A stretch of DNA of 64,000 nucleotides from assembly GCA_049279675.1 (NCBI GenBank), contig JBAPOP010000013.1:1-64000 (forward strand), read 5' to 3'. The first letter of the stretch is position 1. Every line of letters begins with the position of its first letter. A program made the position numbers and the translations under genes. This DNA is from Palsa-147 sp049279675 (GTDB lineage Bacteria > Acidobacteriota > Terriglobia > Acidiferrales > UBA7541). The notes under the pieces are model-generated. The model searched no databases and had not been told where the DNA came from. It was given only the letters and a program-made list of their open reading frames with translations. Below are positions 8,400 to 16,769 of this stretch, piece after piece.

Positions 8400-9020
8400 T
8401 TAGAGACCTGCGAGTATGTGACCGAGTTTGTGCTTCTTCGTGCGTAAGTAGGCGCGCGAGCGGGGGCTGGTCGGTGGCTGGCAGGGCACTCGCTCCTCGA
8501 TGTGAATTCCCGCGTCCTCGAGCTGCTTCACTTTATCCGGATTGTTCGAGAGCAGCCGCACGCGCCGCGCGCCCAAAAGCTTGAGGATTTCCGCAGAGAA
8601 GCGGTAATCGCGCGAATCGGCGGCGAATCCCAGCTTGCGGTTGGCTTCGACGGTATCCATCCCTGCGTCTTGTAATTCATAGGCCTTCAACTTGTTCATC
8701 AGGCCGATGCCGCGGCCCTCTTGAGGAAGATAGAGCAATATTCCGCGCGGCGATTTTCCGATCTTGGCTAATGAATACTCGAGCTGAGCGCGGCAATCGC
8801 ATCGCTCGGAAGCTAGAATGTCGCCCGTCAGGCATTGGGAGTGAATTCTGACCAATTGCGCGCTCTTGCCAGCGCCTCGGCCGTTGCCCTTCACGACAGC
8901 GACCGCCGTTTCGGACGGACCGCGCCCTTCGATACCGAGAATTTCAAAATTGCCGAAGCGCGTTGGCAGTTTCGCTCGCGCAACGATTCGTGGTTTCCCG
9001 GCTTGTTTTCGCGTTGTCAT
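8400..9020 (-). CDS. ribA: GTP cyclohydrolase II
   Basis: 206-residue enzyme opening the GTP imidazole ring, the first step of riboflavin synthesis. The zinc-binding region is intact (HSQCLTGD then ERCDC). The GTP site (LPQEGRGIGL) and the C-terminal LLSNNPDKV motif are also present. It is the stand-alone form, not fused to RibB. It is convergent with the SDR gene, 31 bases away. A perfect TATAAT lies 11 bases before the ATG and I see no Shine-Dalgarno sequence, so the leader should be very short. No FMN riboswitch is visible. Confidence 0.94.
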   Translation of the reverse strand: MTTRKQAGKPRIVARAKLPTRFGNFEILGIEGRGPSETAVAVVKGNGRGAGKSAQLVRIHSQCLTGDILASERCDCRAQLEYSLAKIGKSPRGILLYLPQEGRGIGLMNKLKAYELQDAGMDTVEANRKLGFAADSRDYRFSAEILKLLGARRVRLLSNNPDKVKQLEDAGIHIEERVPCQPPTSPRSRAYLRTKKHKLGHILAGL

Positions 9021-9031
9021 TTGAATTTTGC

Positions 9032-9037
9032 ATTATA
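9032..9037 (-). promoter_or_regulatory. Candidate -10 box of ribA
   Basis: TATAAT on the minus strand, ending 11 bases before the ribA ATG. The predicted start site would give a leader of about 5 bases. No good -35 hexamer is seen at 16-18 bases upstream, so confidence is limited. Confidence 0.4.
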
Positions 9038-9147
9038 GCAGGAGCCGCGATTTCCCATCGGCCTTGCCACGCGCGCTTTACTTCGCGCGATGAATTGACC
9101 GACAATGCGTTAGCGTCGCGTGGCATCGAGCGTAATCCGCAAGAGAC

Positions 9148-10461
9148 ATGGACCTACTGACCTCCGGCAAAGACCTCATTCTTGCGCTCGTATTGAAAGT
9201 CGGCTGGGCCGCGTCCCTGGCCGCGTTGCTCGTGCGGTTTTCCACATTTCGAAGAATTCTTTTCAACGAGAATCGCGACTCCGACCAGAAAGTTCTCTTA
9301 CTTCTGTTTTTGACGCCGCCGCTCGCAATCGGAGTCCTGATGCGGCTGCTCGGGTACAAATTCTTCGATCTGACGCTCGAGGGCTCATTTCTGATGGGAC
9401 TTCTCGGTGGGCGAATGGTAGGCCTGCTGGGCGGGTCGTTGATCAGCTTGCCGGCCTTCGGGAATCACGAATGGCTCTCCAGCCCAATGGCGGCGCTCGT
9501 TGGGCTTTTTGCAGGAATGATCCGGCAGGCGATGCCGCGCAAAGAAGACATCTGGCATTTTGGACCATTTCTCTTTCTCAACATTCCAAAGTCCATTGTG
9601 GATCTGCTAAAACGCGGAATATTCAATTGGGCCATGGTTCCGCTCTTCACGTGCGCGCTGCTGGAGCTTGGGTGGGTGGAGCTCGATCGGGCTGTACCTT
9701 CGCGATGGCTATTTTCTTTCGACGCGCCGGGCTGGCCTTATCTTTTGCTCGTGATCCTGTCCGCGGTTATGTCCGTGGCGATGCCAATCAAAATTTGGAA
9801 CAACACGCGGACGGAGATGAACCTCGAACAGAATCAGCAGCTTCTGCTTCGCGCGCGCATGGATGCGCTGACCAGTCAAATCAATCCGCACTTTCTGTTC
9901 AATACGCTCAACACAGTCTCGTCGTTGGTTCGCTACGATCCAGATACGGCGCGCGTCATTGTGCTAAAGCTCTCAAATATCCTGCGCCGGCTTTTGCGGA
10001 AGCACGAGACGTTCGTGCCTCTGCGCGATGAGATCAGTTTCATTGACGACTATCTTGATATTGAAGTGGTTCGCTTCGGCCGCGACAAGCTTCAAATTTT
10101 CAAGGAAATTGACGACGAAACGCTCGACGCTTTCGTGCCGAGCATGTTACTTCAGCCGATGATCGAAAATGCGATTAAGCACGGCCTCGCGCCCAAACTC
10201 GAAGGCGGCCAGATTCATCTGCGCACGCGCCGCAGCGATGGCCGTCTTTTCATCGAGGTCGAAGACAATGGATTGGGAATACCACAGGACCGGCTGACGG
10301 GCGTTTACGCGCAGGGCATCGGAATCAGCAACGTTCACGAGCGTTTGCGGCTTCTCTACGGCGACCAGTTTCGGATGGACATCCACAGCCAGGAAGGGGC
10401 GGGCACTCACATTCAAATTGAGATCCCCGACCTGGTTACCGCGCTTCCGACGGCGACTTAA
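9148..10461 (+). CDS. LytS/YehU-type membrane sensor histidine kinase
   Basis: 437 residues. The N-terminal 215 residues hold about six hydrophobic segments, resembling the 5TM-LYT sensor region. A kinase core follows: INPHFLFNTLN with phospho-acceptor H248, an N box (PMIENAIKHG, N341), a G1 box (DNGLGI near 373) and GIGISNVHERL. This is the His_kinase (PF06580) type that usually pairs with a LytTR response regulator. No response regulator lies on either side: ribA is upstream and an unknown membrane protein is downstream. The signal sensed is unknown; murein or envelope state is the usual inference for this class. Confidence 0.9.
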   Translation: MDLLTSGKDLILALVLKVGWAASLAALLVRFSTFRRILFNENRDSDQKVLLLLFLTPPLAIGVLMRLLGYKFFDLTLEGSFLMGLLGGRMVGLLGGSLISLPAFGNHEWLSSPMAALVGLFAGMIRQAMPRKEDIWHFGPFLFLNIPKSIVDLLKRGIFNWAMVPLFTCALLELGWVELDRAVPSRWLFSFDAPGWPYLLLVILSAVMSVAMPIKIWNNTRTEMNLEQNQQLLLRARMDALTSQINPHFLFNTLNTVSSLVRYDPDTARVIVLKLSNILRRLLRKHETFVPLRDEISFIDDYLDIEVVRFGRDKLQIFKEIDDETLDAFVPSMLLQPMIENAIKHGLAPKLEGGQIHLRTRRSDGRLFIEVEDNGLGIPQDRLTGVYAQGIGISNVHERLRLLYGDQFRMDIHSQEGAGTHIQIEIPDLVTALPTAT

Positions 10462-10611
10462 CGTGATCGCACGCACATTTGATGTTCGTTCGAAGCATCC
10501 GTTAGGAAATTCTGAGTTCGTTCGCGAGATGGGCGAGCGGCCCGATTGCGTCCGCCTCCATGCATCTGTGCGCGAGGAAATCGCATCGCAGCACCACGGA
10601 GATTTCTGCAA

Positions 10612-11391
10612 ATGACTTCAGACGAGAAAGAGAACGCGAGCGAAGGTTATACCGCGATTATATTGGTGATCGTGCTGATCGGAGTTGCCGGCTACATCCT
10701 GTTTTACGGGCTGCAAACTCTTATTTACTTCGACGTGAAGCATTGGGGCGCGCGAGAGGCATCGCTTTACGTCACCGCTCAGCCTCTGACAATCACCGCA
10801 CCGCCTGCGGCGCCGGGACAAACCACGCATCTTGAATTTTTCAATTACCAGTGCGAAGCGCCGTGGAAAGGCCCTGCGAAAACGACACAGGGAGATGACT
10901 ACATCGAAGATAAGTTTCCGTCGGGGCAAACGATGCGGATCGAGTTGCCTGAAGTGCAGGCCGACGTGCTGAAGTCGTTCAAAGGGGAAAGTCCCGAACA
11001 ACAGCAGCGAATCGCCACGGTATTCGGCGATCATCCTTTCGATTCGAATTTTGATCTGTTCGCGGCGATCTACAACGCATCTCCTTCGCAGGCCTCTCCA
11101 TTCATGCCGCGGATCGACGCGGAGCGGCTGAATACTCTTCTCATCTGGAAATTATCGTTGGACACGGAATTGCCCGGCGGGACTTACCAGTTTGAGTCCG
11201 ACAGAATCCGCGGATTGCAATTCGGGAATCCGGAGCGCTCGCAAAATATCGCGATGCGCGCGTTCAACGAGCACGACCGTCAATTCAAAATGCTGATCAT
11301 GTGCAGCGCCGCTTCGGGGGCCAAACTGAGGCAGGCCGACATCAATCAGATTATCGCGACGCTGAAACCGATTCCGCTTCCAGGGCAGTAA
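10612..11391 (+). CDS. Unknown protein with an N-terminal membrane anchor
   Basis: 259 residues, function not recognised. Residues about 14-38 form one strong transmembrane helix after a short charged N-terminus. The rest is a soluble, probably periplasmic domain without recognisable motifs, containing a single conserved-looking NYQCEAPW segment and a mixed alpha/beta composition. I prefer the ATG at 10612 (GGAG about 10 bases upstream) over the longer frame from 10546, which adds a non-hydrophobic leader. It lies 150 bases after the histidine kinase on the same strand and could be co-transcribed. It converges on bshA. Confidence 0.75.
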   Translation: MTSDEKENASEGYTAIILVIVLIGVAGYILFYGLQTLIYFDVKHWGAREASLYVTAQPLTITAPPAAPGQTTHLEFFNYQCEAPWKGPAKTTQGDDYIEDKFPSGQTMRIELPEVQADVLKSFKGESPEQQQRIATVFGDHPFDSNFDLFAAIYNASPSQASPFMPRIDAERLNTLLIWKLSLDTELPGGTYQFESDRIRGLQFGNPERSQNIAMRAFNEHDRQFKMLIMCSAASGAKLRQADINQIIATLKPIPLPGQ

Positions 11392-11409
11392 TTCCAGGGC
11401 GAGCTGGAC

Positions 11410-12543
11410 TCAAGCGCCCACACTCGATTCGAGCACCTTGCGGTAGTAGGCCTCGTACTGCGGAATGATGTCGTTCGCGCAGTATTTGTTCCGCGCATTG
11501 TTCCTGGCAAGTTTCCCCATCTCGCGCCCGCGATCCGGCAATGAAAGAATCTCGATCGCATATTTCCCGGCGGCGGCCACATCGCGCGGCGGAACGAGAT
11601 ACCCGTCGACGCCATGCGTGACGACTTCGGGCAAGCCGCCGACATCCGACGCAATCACCGGAACCTCGCATGCCATTGCTTCGAGAGCGGCCAGTCCGAA
11701 CGATTCGAGATCGCTCGGAAGCAGAAAGAGATCGGCAGCGCAGAGCTTCTCTTGCACGTTGTCCTGCTTGCCGAGAAAAATGATGTCACGCGAGAGTTTC
11801 TTCTTGCGGGCCAGATATTCAGCCGCGCCGCGATCCGGGCCGTCGCCGACAAGCACAAGCTTCGCGGGCATTTTCTCGCGCACGAGCGCGAAGATTTCGA
11901 TGACGTCGGTGATGCGCTTCACCGGGCGGAAATTCGAGAGATGCATCAGAATCGGTTCGCCATTCGGAGCCCACTGCGCGCGAAGAGGTGAATTCTCGCA
12001 GCGGCAATAGAGATCGCAATTCACGAAGTTCGGAATCACTTCGATGGGGCGGCGCGTTTCGAATTCCTTGATCGTGCGGTCCTTCAAATACTTCGAAATC
12101 GCCGTGACGCCGTCGCTTTGCTCGATCGAAAAGCGAGTAATCGGGAGGTAGCTGCGATCGTTTCCAACGAGGGTGATATCCGTGCCGTGAAGTGTGGTGA
12201 TAAAAGGAAGCTTGCGCGGCGCGGCCATCGATCGCGCGAGCAAAGCACTCACCGAATGCGGAATCGCGTAATGAACGTGCAGCAGGTCGAGCTGCGCCTC
12301 GTCGGCCACTTCGAACATTTTTACCGCGAGGGACAACGTGTACGGCTGATGATCGAACAGAGGATAGCTGACGACCTCGACTTCATGGAAAAAAATGTGT
12401 TCGCTAGCACCGTGTAAGCGGATCGGCATCGCGTAGCTGATGAAATGGACGTCGTGCCCGCGCGCTGCGAGTTCGATTCCGAGCTCGGTGGCGACGACGC
12501 CAGAGCCTCCGTATGTCGGATAACATGTGATTCCGATTTTCAT
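11410..12543 (-). CDS. bshA: N-acetyl-alpha-D-glucosaminyl L-malate synthase BshA
   Basis: 377-residue GT4-family glycosyltransferase transferring GlcNAc from UDP-GlcNAc to L-malate, the first step of bacillithiol synthesis. The N-terminus (MKIGITCYPTYGGSGVVATE) is the hallmark of BshA rather than of generic GT4 enzymes. Also visible are HVHYAIPHSVSA, the HLSNFRPVKR loop and the donor-site ESFGLAALEAMACEVPV with its EX7E pattern. GAGAGG precedes the ATG. bshB and bshC are not in this window. A generic GT4 is the alternative, but the N-terminal match is strong. Confidence 0.9.
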   Translation of the reverse strand: MKIGITCYPTYGGSGVVATELGIELAARGHDVHFISYAMPIRLHGASEHIFFHEVEVVSYPLFDHQPYTLSLAVKMFEVADEAQLDLLHVHYAIPHSVSALLARSMAAPRKLPFITTLHGTDITLVGNDRSYLPITRFSIEQSDGVTAISKYLKDRTIKEFETRRPIEVIPNFVNCDLYCRCENSPLRAQWAPNGEPILMHLSNFRPVKRITDVIEIFALVREKMPAKLVLVGDGPDRGAAEYLARKKKLSRDIIFLGKQDNVQEKLCAADLFLLPSDLESFGLAALEAMACEVPVIASDVGGLPEVVTHGVDGYLVPPRDVAAAGKYAIEILSLPDRGREMGKLARNNARNKYCANDIIPQYEAYYRKVLESSVGA

Positions 12544-12804
12544 GGGCCTCTCACTTTACCATCGCCGCTTGTCGGGCTGGATTGCTGATGCTAGATTGGC
12601 GAATTCGTCGCGCCCTCCATTAGACGCTCCGGGACGAGGAACGATGCTTTTTCGGGCGGCTTAAGAGAACGCCAAGCCAATCGCTCGACCGGGATGTAAT
12701 GGAGTTGAGTCCCGGAGGCAGGGGCCTTCGGGCTCTGACGATCTGATACGGGAAACGCCGACGGACGCCGTAGCGTCTGTGCGCTGATGAGGCGGGAAGG
12801 AAAA

Positions 12805-13278
12805 GTGCGTACTGGAATGGGACAGCGAAGCAAATCACTTGGACGGTCTGAAGTTCGTAGCGTTGCGGAACGGCTCAAGACGAGCAATACGGCGCGTCAC
12901 TTCGGGTTCGTGTTACTCGAAGCAGGGCCGGAAGCCGTCGCCATCGGAATGCGAGTCGCGAAACGCCATTTACAGGTGCATGGCGTTGTTCATGGCGGAG
13001 TATTGGCTTCGCTGGCGGATACGGCGGGAGGATTGGCGGTCTATTTCAGATTACCGCAAGGATCTCGCGTGGCCACAGTCGAAATGAAGATCAACTATCT
13101 CGAGCCGGTGGAGCGCGGGGGAGTGCGGGCACACGCACGCGTGATTCGGTTGGGGAAGAATCTCGGCGTGGTTGACTGCGACGTTATCGGCGACGCGAAT
13201 CGCCTCGTCGGAAAAGCATTGATGACGTTTGCCGTGATCCACCGCGGCGAGAAACAAAAAAGAAGACGGCGCCGTTAG
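12805..13278 (+). CDS. PaaI-family hotdog thioesterase
   Basis: 157 residues from the preferred start; single hotdog domain with HGGVLASLADTAGG (the active-site loop and helix) and TVEMKINYLEPV. Such enzymes hydrolyse acyl- or aryl-CoA thioesters; the substrate is not predictable. Start choice is uncertain: GTG at 12805 has GGAAGG four bases upstream, ATG at 12787 has no Shine-Dalgarno, and ATG at 12817 is further from it. The C-terminus is very basic (KQKRRRRR). It is a single gene, convergent with hfq. Confidence 0.85.
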   Translation: MRTGMGQRSKSLGRSEVRSVAERLKTSNTARHFGFVLLEAGPEAVAIGMRVAKRHLQVHGVVHGGVLASLADTAGGLAVYFRLPQGSRVATVEMKINYLEPVERGGVRAHARVIRLGKNLGVVDCDVIGDANRLVGKALMTFAVIHRGEKQKRRRRR

Positions 13279-13353
13279 CACCGTCCTCTCGTTCAGTTCG
13301 TCCCTGCTAACAAATCGAGCCAACTACTCGAACAGCAAGCCGCTGATCTATCT

Positions 13354-13719
13354 TCAGGCCTGTCCGTTCCCGTTACCGTTCCCGCCTTGGGAGGCTTCGT
13401 CACCGTCTTTATATAAATATTTAATCGAGTGCTTGTAGATCATCAGGTTGGGACTACCGAGGCGCGTTAGCTTGATGCAATCGCGGTCATACCATTCAAC
13501 GGTTCCGCGCAGTACTTCTCCGTCGGTCAACACAACAGAGACAGGCGTATGCGCCTGCATCTGCTTGACGTAATAAAAGTTCTCCGCGAACGTCTGATCG
13601 GGAGGAGCTGGTTTCTTCCGAGGAGGTTGCTGCTGCGGCTGCGGGCCGTGGGCGGGGCGTTGCGGATACTGTTCCTTCACCTCAGTCAGCGACGACCGGA
13701 AAAGCTTGCGGTTTACCAT
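13354..13719 (-). CDS. hfq: Hfq-like RNA chaperone with long N-terminal extension
   Basis: 121 residues. The central part (about 44-104) is an Sm/Hfq fold: Sm1-like TPVSVVLTDGEVLRGTVEWYD and the Sm2 signature MIYKHSIKYL, matching the Hfq YKHAI motif that forms the proximal U-binding pore. About 43 residues precede the fold, proline- and glutamine-rich (PQPQQQPPRKKPAPP), and a Gly/Asn-repeat tail ends it (GNGNGNGQ). E. coli Hfq has instead a short N-terminus and a long acidic tail. AAGGAG sits 6-7 bases before the ATG. Hfq binds sRNAs and mRNAs; the extension's role is unknown. Confidence 0.85.
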   Translation of the reverse strand: MVNRKLFRSSLTEVKEQYPQRPAHGPQPQQQPPRKKPAPPDQTFAENFYYVKQMQAHTPVSVVLTDGEVLRGTVEWYDRDCIKLTRLGSPNLMIYKHSIKYLYKDGDEASQGGNGNGNGQA

Positions 13720-13824
13720 GACAACTCCTTAGAGCAGAACGTTGACTGTTATGATTCCAGGATCGTCAGTTTGGTTTCAGCGGATTACAAAAAATCGGCG
13801 TCGCTGGTCGCGCGGCGCTGCCGC

Positions 13825-14925
13825 TCAGCGGATCCCCAGCGAAACCGTGACGGCATCGAGACCGAGTTGCCGGCCTACGTTACGCCGTAAGCGGCTCGAC
13901 AGCTGGTCAAGGCTGGAAACTGCCCGATTGACCCATCCGAGATTTACCTTGTTGCCGAGGACTTCTAGCTCTCGCCGAAGGTCTGGGTTCCGCAGCAAGG
14001 AATTTTTCGAATTTACGGAAAGCTCAAGCAGGTCTGTCACGAGACTATAGAACAGCTCGATTATGTTTTCAAACGATTCCTTTTCCTGCTTCGCGAGCTG
14101 CGCCGTCGCCGCAAAAATATCGTGATAGTTCTCTCCCGTAATCGCGAGCTCAATCAGGCGAAGAACTTGGCGTCGCAGCCGCGCCGATTCCGCCAGATCG
14201 AGTGCCAGCGCCGCGCCAGGACTTCCTTCGGCAAGCTGAGCCGCCAATTTGCGGTCGGCGGACTTCTCGTGGGTGCGCTCCGCGAGGAATTCTTCGATCT
14301 GCACAGCGGCCACCGGCGCGAAATGGAACTGAATGCAGCGCGAACGGATTGTCGGGAGCAACGCATCGGGCCGCGGCGCGATGAGAATTAGCGATGCGGA
14401 TTCGGGGGGCTCTTCGAGAATCTTGAGGAAGACGTCCGCGTCATTCCAACGCATCGTATCGGCGCCGTCGAGGATGAACACGCGCCGCCGGCCTTGCGGC
14501 TTGAAGTAAGCGGCGCGCTGAACCGCGCGAAGCTGGCCGACACGAATCATCGGGCGCGCGACCGGGGTTTTCAGCCGAACAGGGTCCGGCACGATCGCCC
14601 AAACATCCGGTTGCGTCTCGATAATCAGGGGAACGCGCTCAACCGTCGAAGCATCCGCGCTCTCGCCGCGTTCCGCGAGGCCGCGCTCGATTAAAGGTTT
14701 TAGATCAGCTAGGCGTGCGATGCGGACGCAAGGGTCGCATTCGCCGCAGAAATCATCTTTGAGGCGCTCGCAATTGGAGGCTTGCGCGAACATTCTGGCC
14801 AGCGTGAATTTTCCGATGCCTCGCGGACCCGTGAAGAGCAGGGCGCTGGGCACGCGTTCCCGCCCAAGCATCGAGCGAAGCGCGGAGACGATGCGTTCGT
14901 TGCCAATAAATTTGTCGAAGCCCAT
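13825..14925 (-). CDS. holB: DNA polymerase III subunit delta'
   Basis: 366-residue clamp-loader AAA+ subunit. Walker A-like GPRGIGKFT is at residues 34-42; a four-cysteine zinc module follows (C53, C60, C63, C66). The Walker B region is FILDGADTM, and sensor 1 plus the arginine-finger motif IRSRCIQF are present. The zinc module and SRC motif distinguish it from the delta subunit; a DnaX tau/gamma protein would be longer and carry further domains. The Walker A lysine is retained, unlike in E. coli delta'. It lies 5 bases after tmk, a linkage seen in many bacteria. Confidence 0.9.
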   Translation of the reverse strand: MGFDKFIGNERIVSALRSMLGRERVPSALLFTGPRGIGKFTLARMFAQASNCERLKDDFCGECDPCVRIARLADLKPLIERGLAERGESADASTVERVPLIIETQPDVWAIVPDPVRLKTPVARPMIRVGQLRAVQRAAYFKPQGRRRVFILDGADTMRWNDADVFLKILEEPPESASLILIAPRPDALLPTIRSRCIQFHFAPVAAVQIEEFLAERTHEKSADRKLAAQLAEGSPGAALALDLAESARLRRQVLRLIELAITGENYHDIFAATAQLAKQEKESFENIIELFYSLVTDLLELSVNSKNSLLRNPDLRRELEVLGNKVNLGWVNRAVSSLDQLSSRLRRNVGRQLGLDAVTVSLGIR

Positions 14926-14930
14926 GGCTG

Positions 14931-15629
14931 TCAGCTCGCTGTCCGTGATGCCAAAATGCGCGCTTCAATCGCGGCGAGCACATCGCGATGAATTGTCTCG
15001 GGCGCGCGCATCGCTCCTGCCTTCGAATCGAATGATTCGATGGTCACCCAGTTAGATGCGCTCGCGAGGGAATCGTAAACGTCCGACGCGTCTGCCAAGT
15101 GCGACAAGTTCGACTCTTGAATGTCGCGAGCGAGCTTCGTGTAGTCGCGTGCGCCTTTTGCGCCGATTTGTTGATGGGCCGCGTCTACGGGAATGCGCAA
15201 ATAAATTACGATGTCCTCGGCAGGTAGCGCATAAATCTCGTATTCGAGCTTCTTCAACCAGCTTATAAATTCCTGCCGCTTTTCGCGCGGAGCGCGTGCG
15301 CCCTGATGCGCGAGATTGGATGCGACGTAGCGGTCCGCCACGAGCGTTTTCCCCGATGCGAGCGCCGCTTCGATCTTGGATTTCGCTTCAAAGCGATCTC
15401 CAGCGTAGAGCAGCGAGGAGAAATGCGGGTCCACCGCTTCCAGCGTTCCAAAATCGCCGTTGAGATATCGCGCTACGAGGCTGCCGAAAAACCCGTCGTA
15501 GCGCGGGAAGCTAATTTGCTCGGTCGGGACGCCGCGGTCGGAGAGCGCGCGGATGAGGAGATCGAGCTGCGTTCGTTTTCCGGAGCCGTCGATTCCTTCC
15601 AAAACGATGAATTTGCCGCGTCCAGGCAT
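14931..15629 (-). CDS. tmk: Thymidylate kinase
   Basis: 232 residues; phosphorylates dTMP to dTDP with ATP. The P-loop is GIDGSGKRTQ (residues 12-21), the DR(Y/H) motif is VADRYVASNLAHQGA, and a TMP-binding FPRYDGFFG loop is visible. The last 45 residues (ESFDSKAGAMRAPETIHRDV) match the usual C-terminal helix. Upstream gene of a two-gene minus-strand unit with holB, 5 bases apart. It diverges from yggS with 88 bases between the starts. Confidence 0.92.
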   Translation of the reverse strand: MPGRGKFIVLEGIDGSGKRTQLDLLIRALSDRGVPTEQISFPRYDGFFGSLVARYLNGDFGTLEAVDPHFSSLLYAGDRFEAKSKIEAALASGKTLVADRYVASNLAHQGARAPREKRQEFISWLKKLEYEIYALPAEDIVIYLRIPVDAAHQQIGAKGARDYTKLARDIQESNLSHLADASDVYDSLASASNWVTIESFDSKAGAMRAPETIHRDVLAAIEARILASRTAS

Positions 15630-15704
15630 GCGTGGGCATCAGTCTAGCACACCACTCCAAACGCTGGCGGCTGGCGCTTCGCGAGGTCTGGCCGGCTGCC
15701 GTGC

Positions 15705-15710
15705 TAATAT
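15705..15710 (+). promoter_or_regulatory. Candidate -10 box of yggS (leaderless start)
   Basis: TAATAT ends exactly 7 bases before the GTG start of yggS, so the predicted transcription start coincides with the start codon. No good -35 is seen. Confidence 0.4.
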
Positions 15711-15717
15711 TTGCGCC

Positions 15718-16446
15718 GTGGCCGTAGATAAAAGCGCGCTCGAATCCAACCTCGCGCTCATTCAGGAGCGCATCACTCGCGCGGCGGAGCGCTCCGGCCG
15801 CCGCGCTGAGGAAATCACGATTGTGGCTGTTTCCAAAACTTTTTCTGCGGAAGCCGTCCTCGTAGCGCATGAACTTGGACTGCGCCACTTCGGAGAGAAT
15901 CGCGTGCAGGAGTTCGATTCAAAGCGAGAAACACTAGCGGACCTCGATGCAACATTTCACCTGATCGGGCATCTGCAGGGCAACAAAGCGCGACGGGCCG
16001 CGGAAATCTTCGATGCGATCGATTCTGTCGATTCGATTTCGCTCGCGCGTAAGCTCGATGGCGCATGGAGCGAAGACCGCAAGGCCAATGGGTCGAAGCT
16101 GCCGGTCCTGATTGAGGTTCAGTTGGCGGCTGAGGATTCGAAATTTGGAGTGACCGAAGCGGATCTTCCGATCCTGATCGAAGCGATACTTCAGTTGCCG
16201 CGTTTGCAGTTGCGAGGGTTGATGGCAATTCCGCCGTATCTCGAGAATCCGGAGGATGTCCGGCCGTACTTTCGGCGCTTGCGGGAACTTCGCGATGAGA
16301 TGCGGCAGCGTTTCAGGGCGTCGGCCGCCGATTCAGTTCACGAATTGTCCATGGGCATGAGCCACGACTTTGAAGTTGCGATCGAAGAAGGCGCGACGCA
16401 GATTCGCGTCGGCACGGCGCTATTCGGCGGAAGAGTCGCGCGATGA
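15718..16446 (+). CDS. yggS: YggS-family pyridoxal-phosphate homeostasis protein
   Basis: 242 residues; alanine-racemase-fold TIM barrel binding PLP, involved in vitamin B6 homeostasis. The PLP lysine is K40 in VAVSKTFSAE. Family motifs FGENRVQEF, FHLIGHLQGNKAR, KFGVTE and SMGMSHDFEVAIEEGATQIRVG (shortened here) are all present. The frame is open far upstream through tmk antisense, so the GTG at 15718 was chosen: it gives the family's length and is preceded by a -10-like TAATAT. The stop overlaps the next gene by 4 bases. Neighbours yggU and a peptidase suggest a five-gene plus-strand operon. Confidence 0.92.
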   Translation: MAVDKSALESNLALIQERITRAAERSGRRAEEITIVAVSKTFSAEAVLVAHELGLRHFGENRVQEFDSKRETLADLDATFHLIGHLQGNKARRAAEIFDAIDSVDSISLARKLDGAWSEDRKANGSKLPVLIEVQLAAEDSKFGVTEADLPILIEAILQLPRLQLRGLMAIPPYLENPEDVRPYFRRLRELRDEMRQRFRASAADSVHELSMGMSHDFEVAIEEGATQIRVGTALFGGRVAR

Positions 16447-16736
16447 TTGAAATCGCGGAGCGGTCGGGCGGCGTGGTCTTTGCGGTACGCGTTCAACCGA
16501 GGGCCAGCCGCGACGCCATCGCCGGCGAAATAAAGGGCGCTCTAAAAATTCGTTTGACCGCGCCGCCGGTGGAAGATCGTGCGAATGAGGCACTGCGCCG
16601 ATTTCTCGCGGCGCGTTTGAAGATAGCGTTTTCGGCTGTTAGAATCGCCGGCGGCGAGAAAAGCCGCATCAAACGAATTGAGATTCAAGGAGTCACGTCC
16701 AGCCAAGTGCTGGCGCTTCTGACAGAGAGCGCTTGA
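16443..16736 (+). CDS. yggU: DUF167/YggU family protein
   Basis: 97-residue small alpha/beta protein of unknown biochemical role, often next to yggS or yggT. Motifs seen: VRVQPRASRDAIAGE, LKIRLTAPPVEDRANEAL and KSRIKRIEI. The ATG overlaps the yggS stop (ATGA). Length and motifs are normal for the family. Confidence 0.9.
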   Translation: MIEIAERSGGVVFAVRVQPRASRDAIAGEIKGALKIRLTAPPVEDRANEALRRFLAARLKIAFSAVRIAGGEKSRIKRIEIQGVTSSQVLALLTESA

Positions 16737-16769
16737 CGCGGGGCCAGGATCGCATTTCAGAGAACACAC

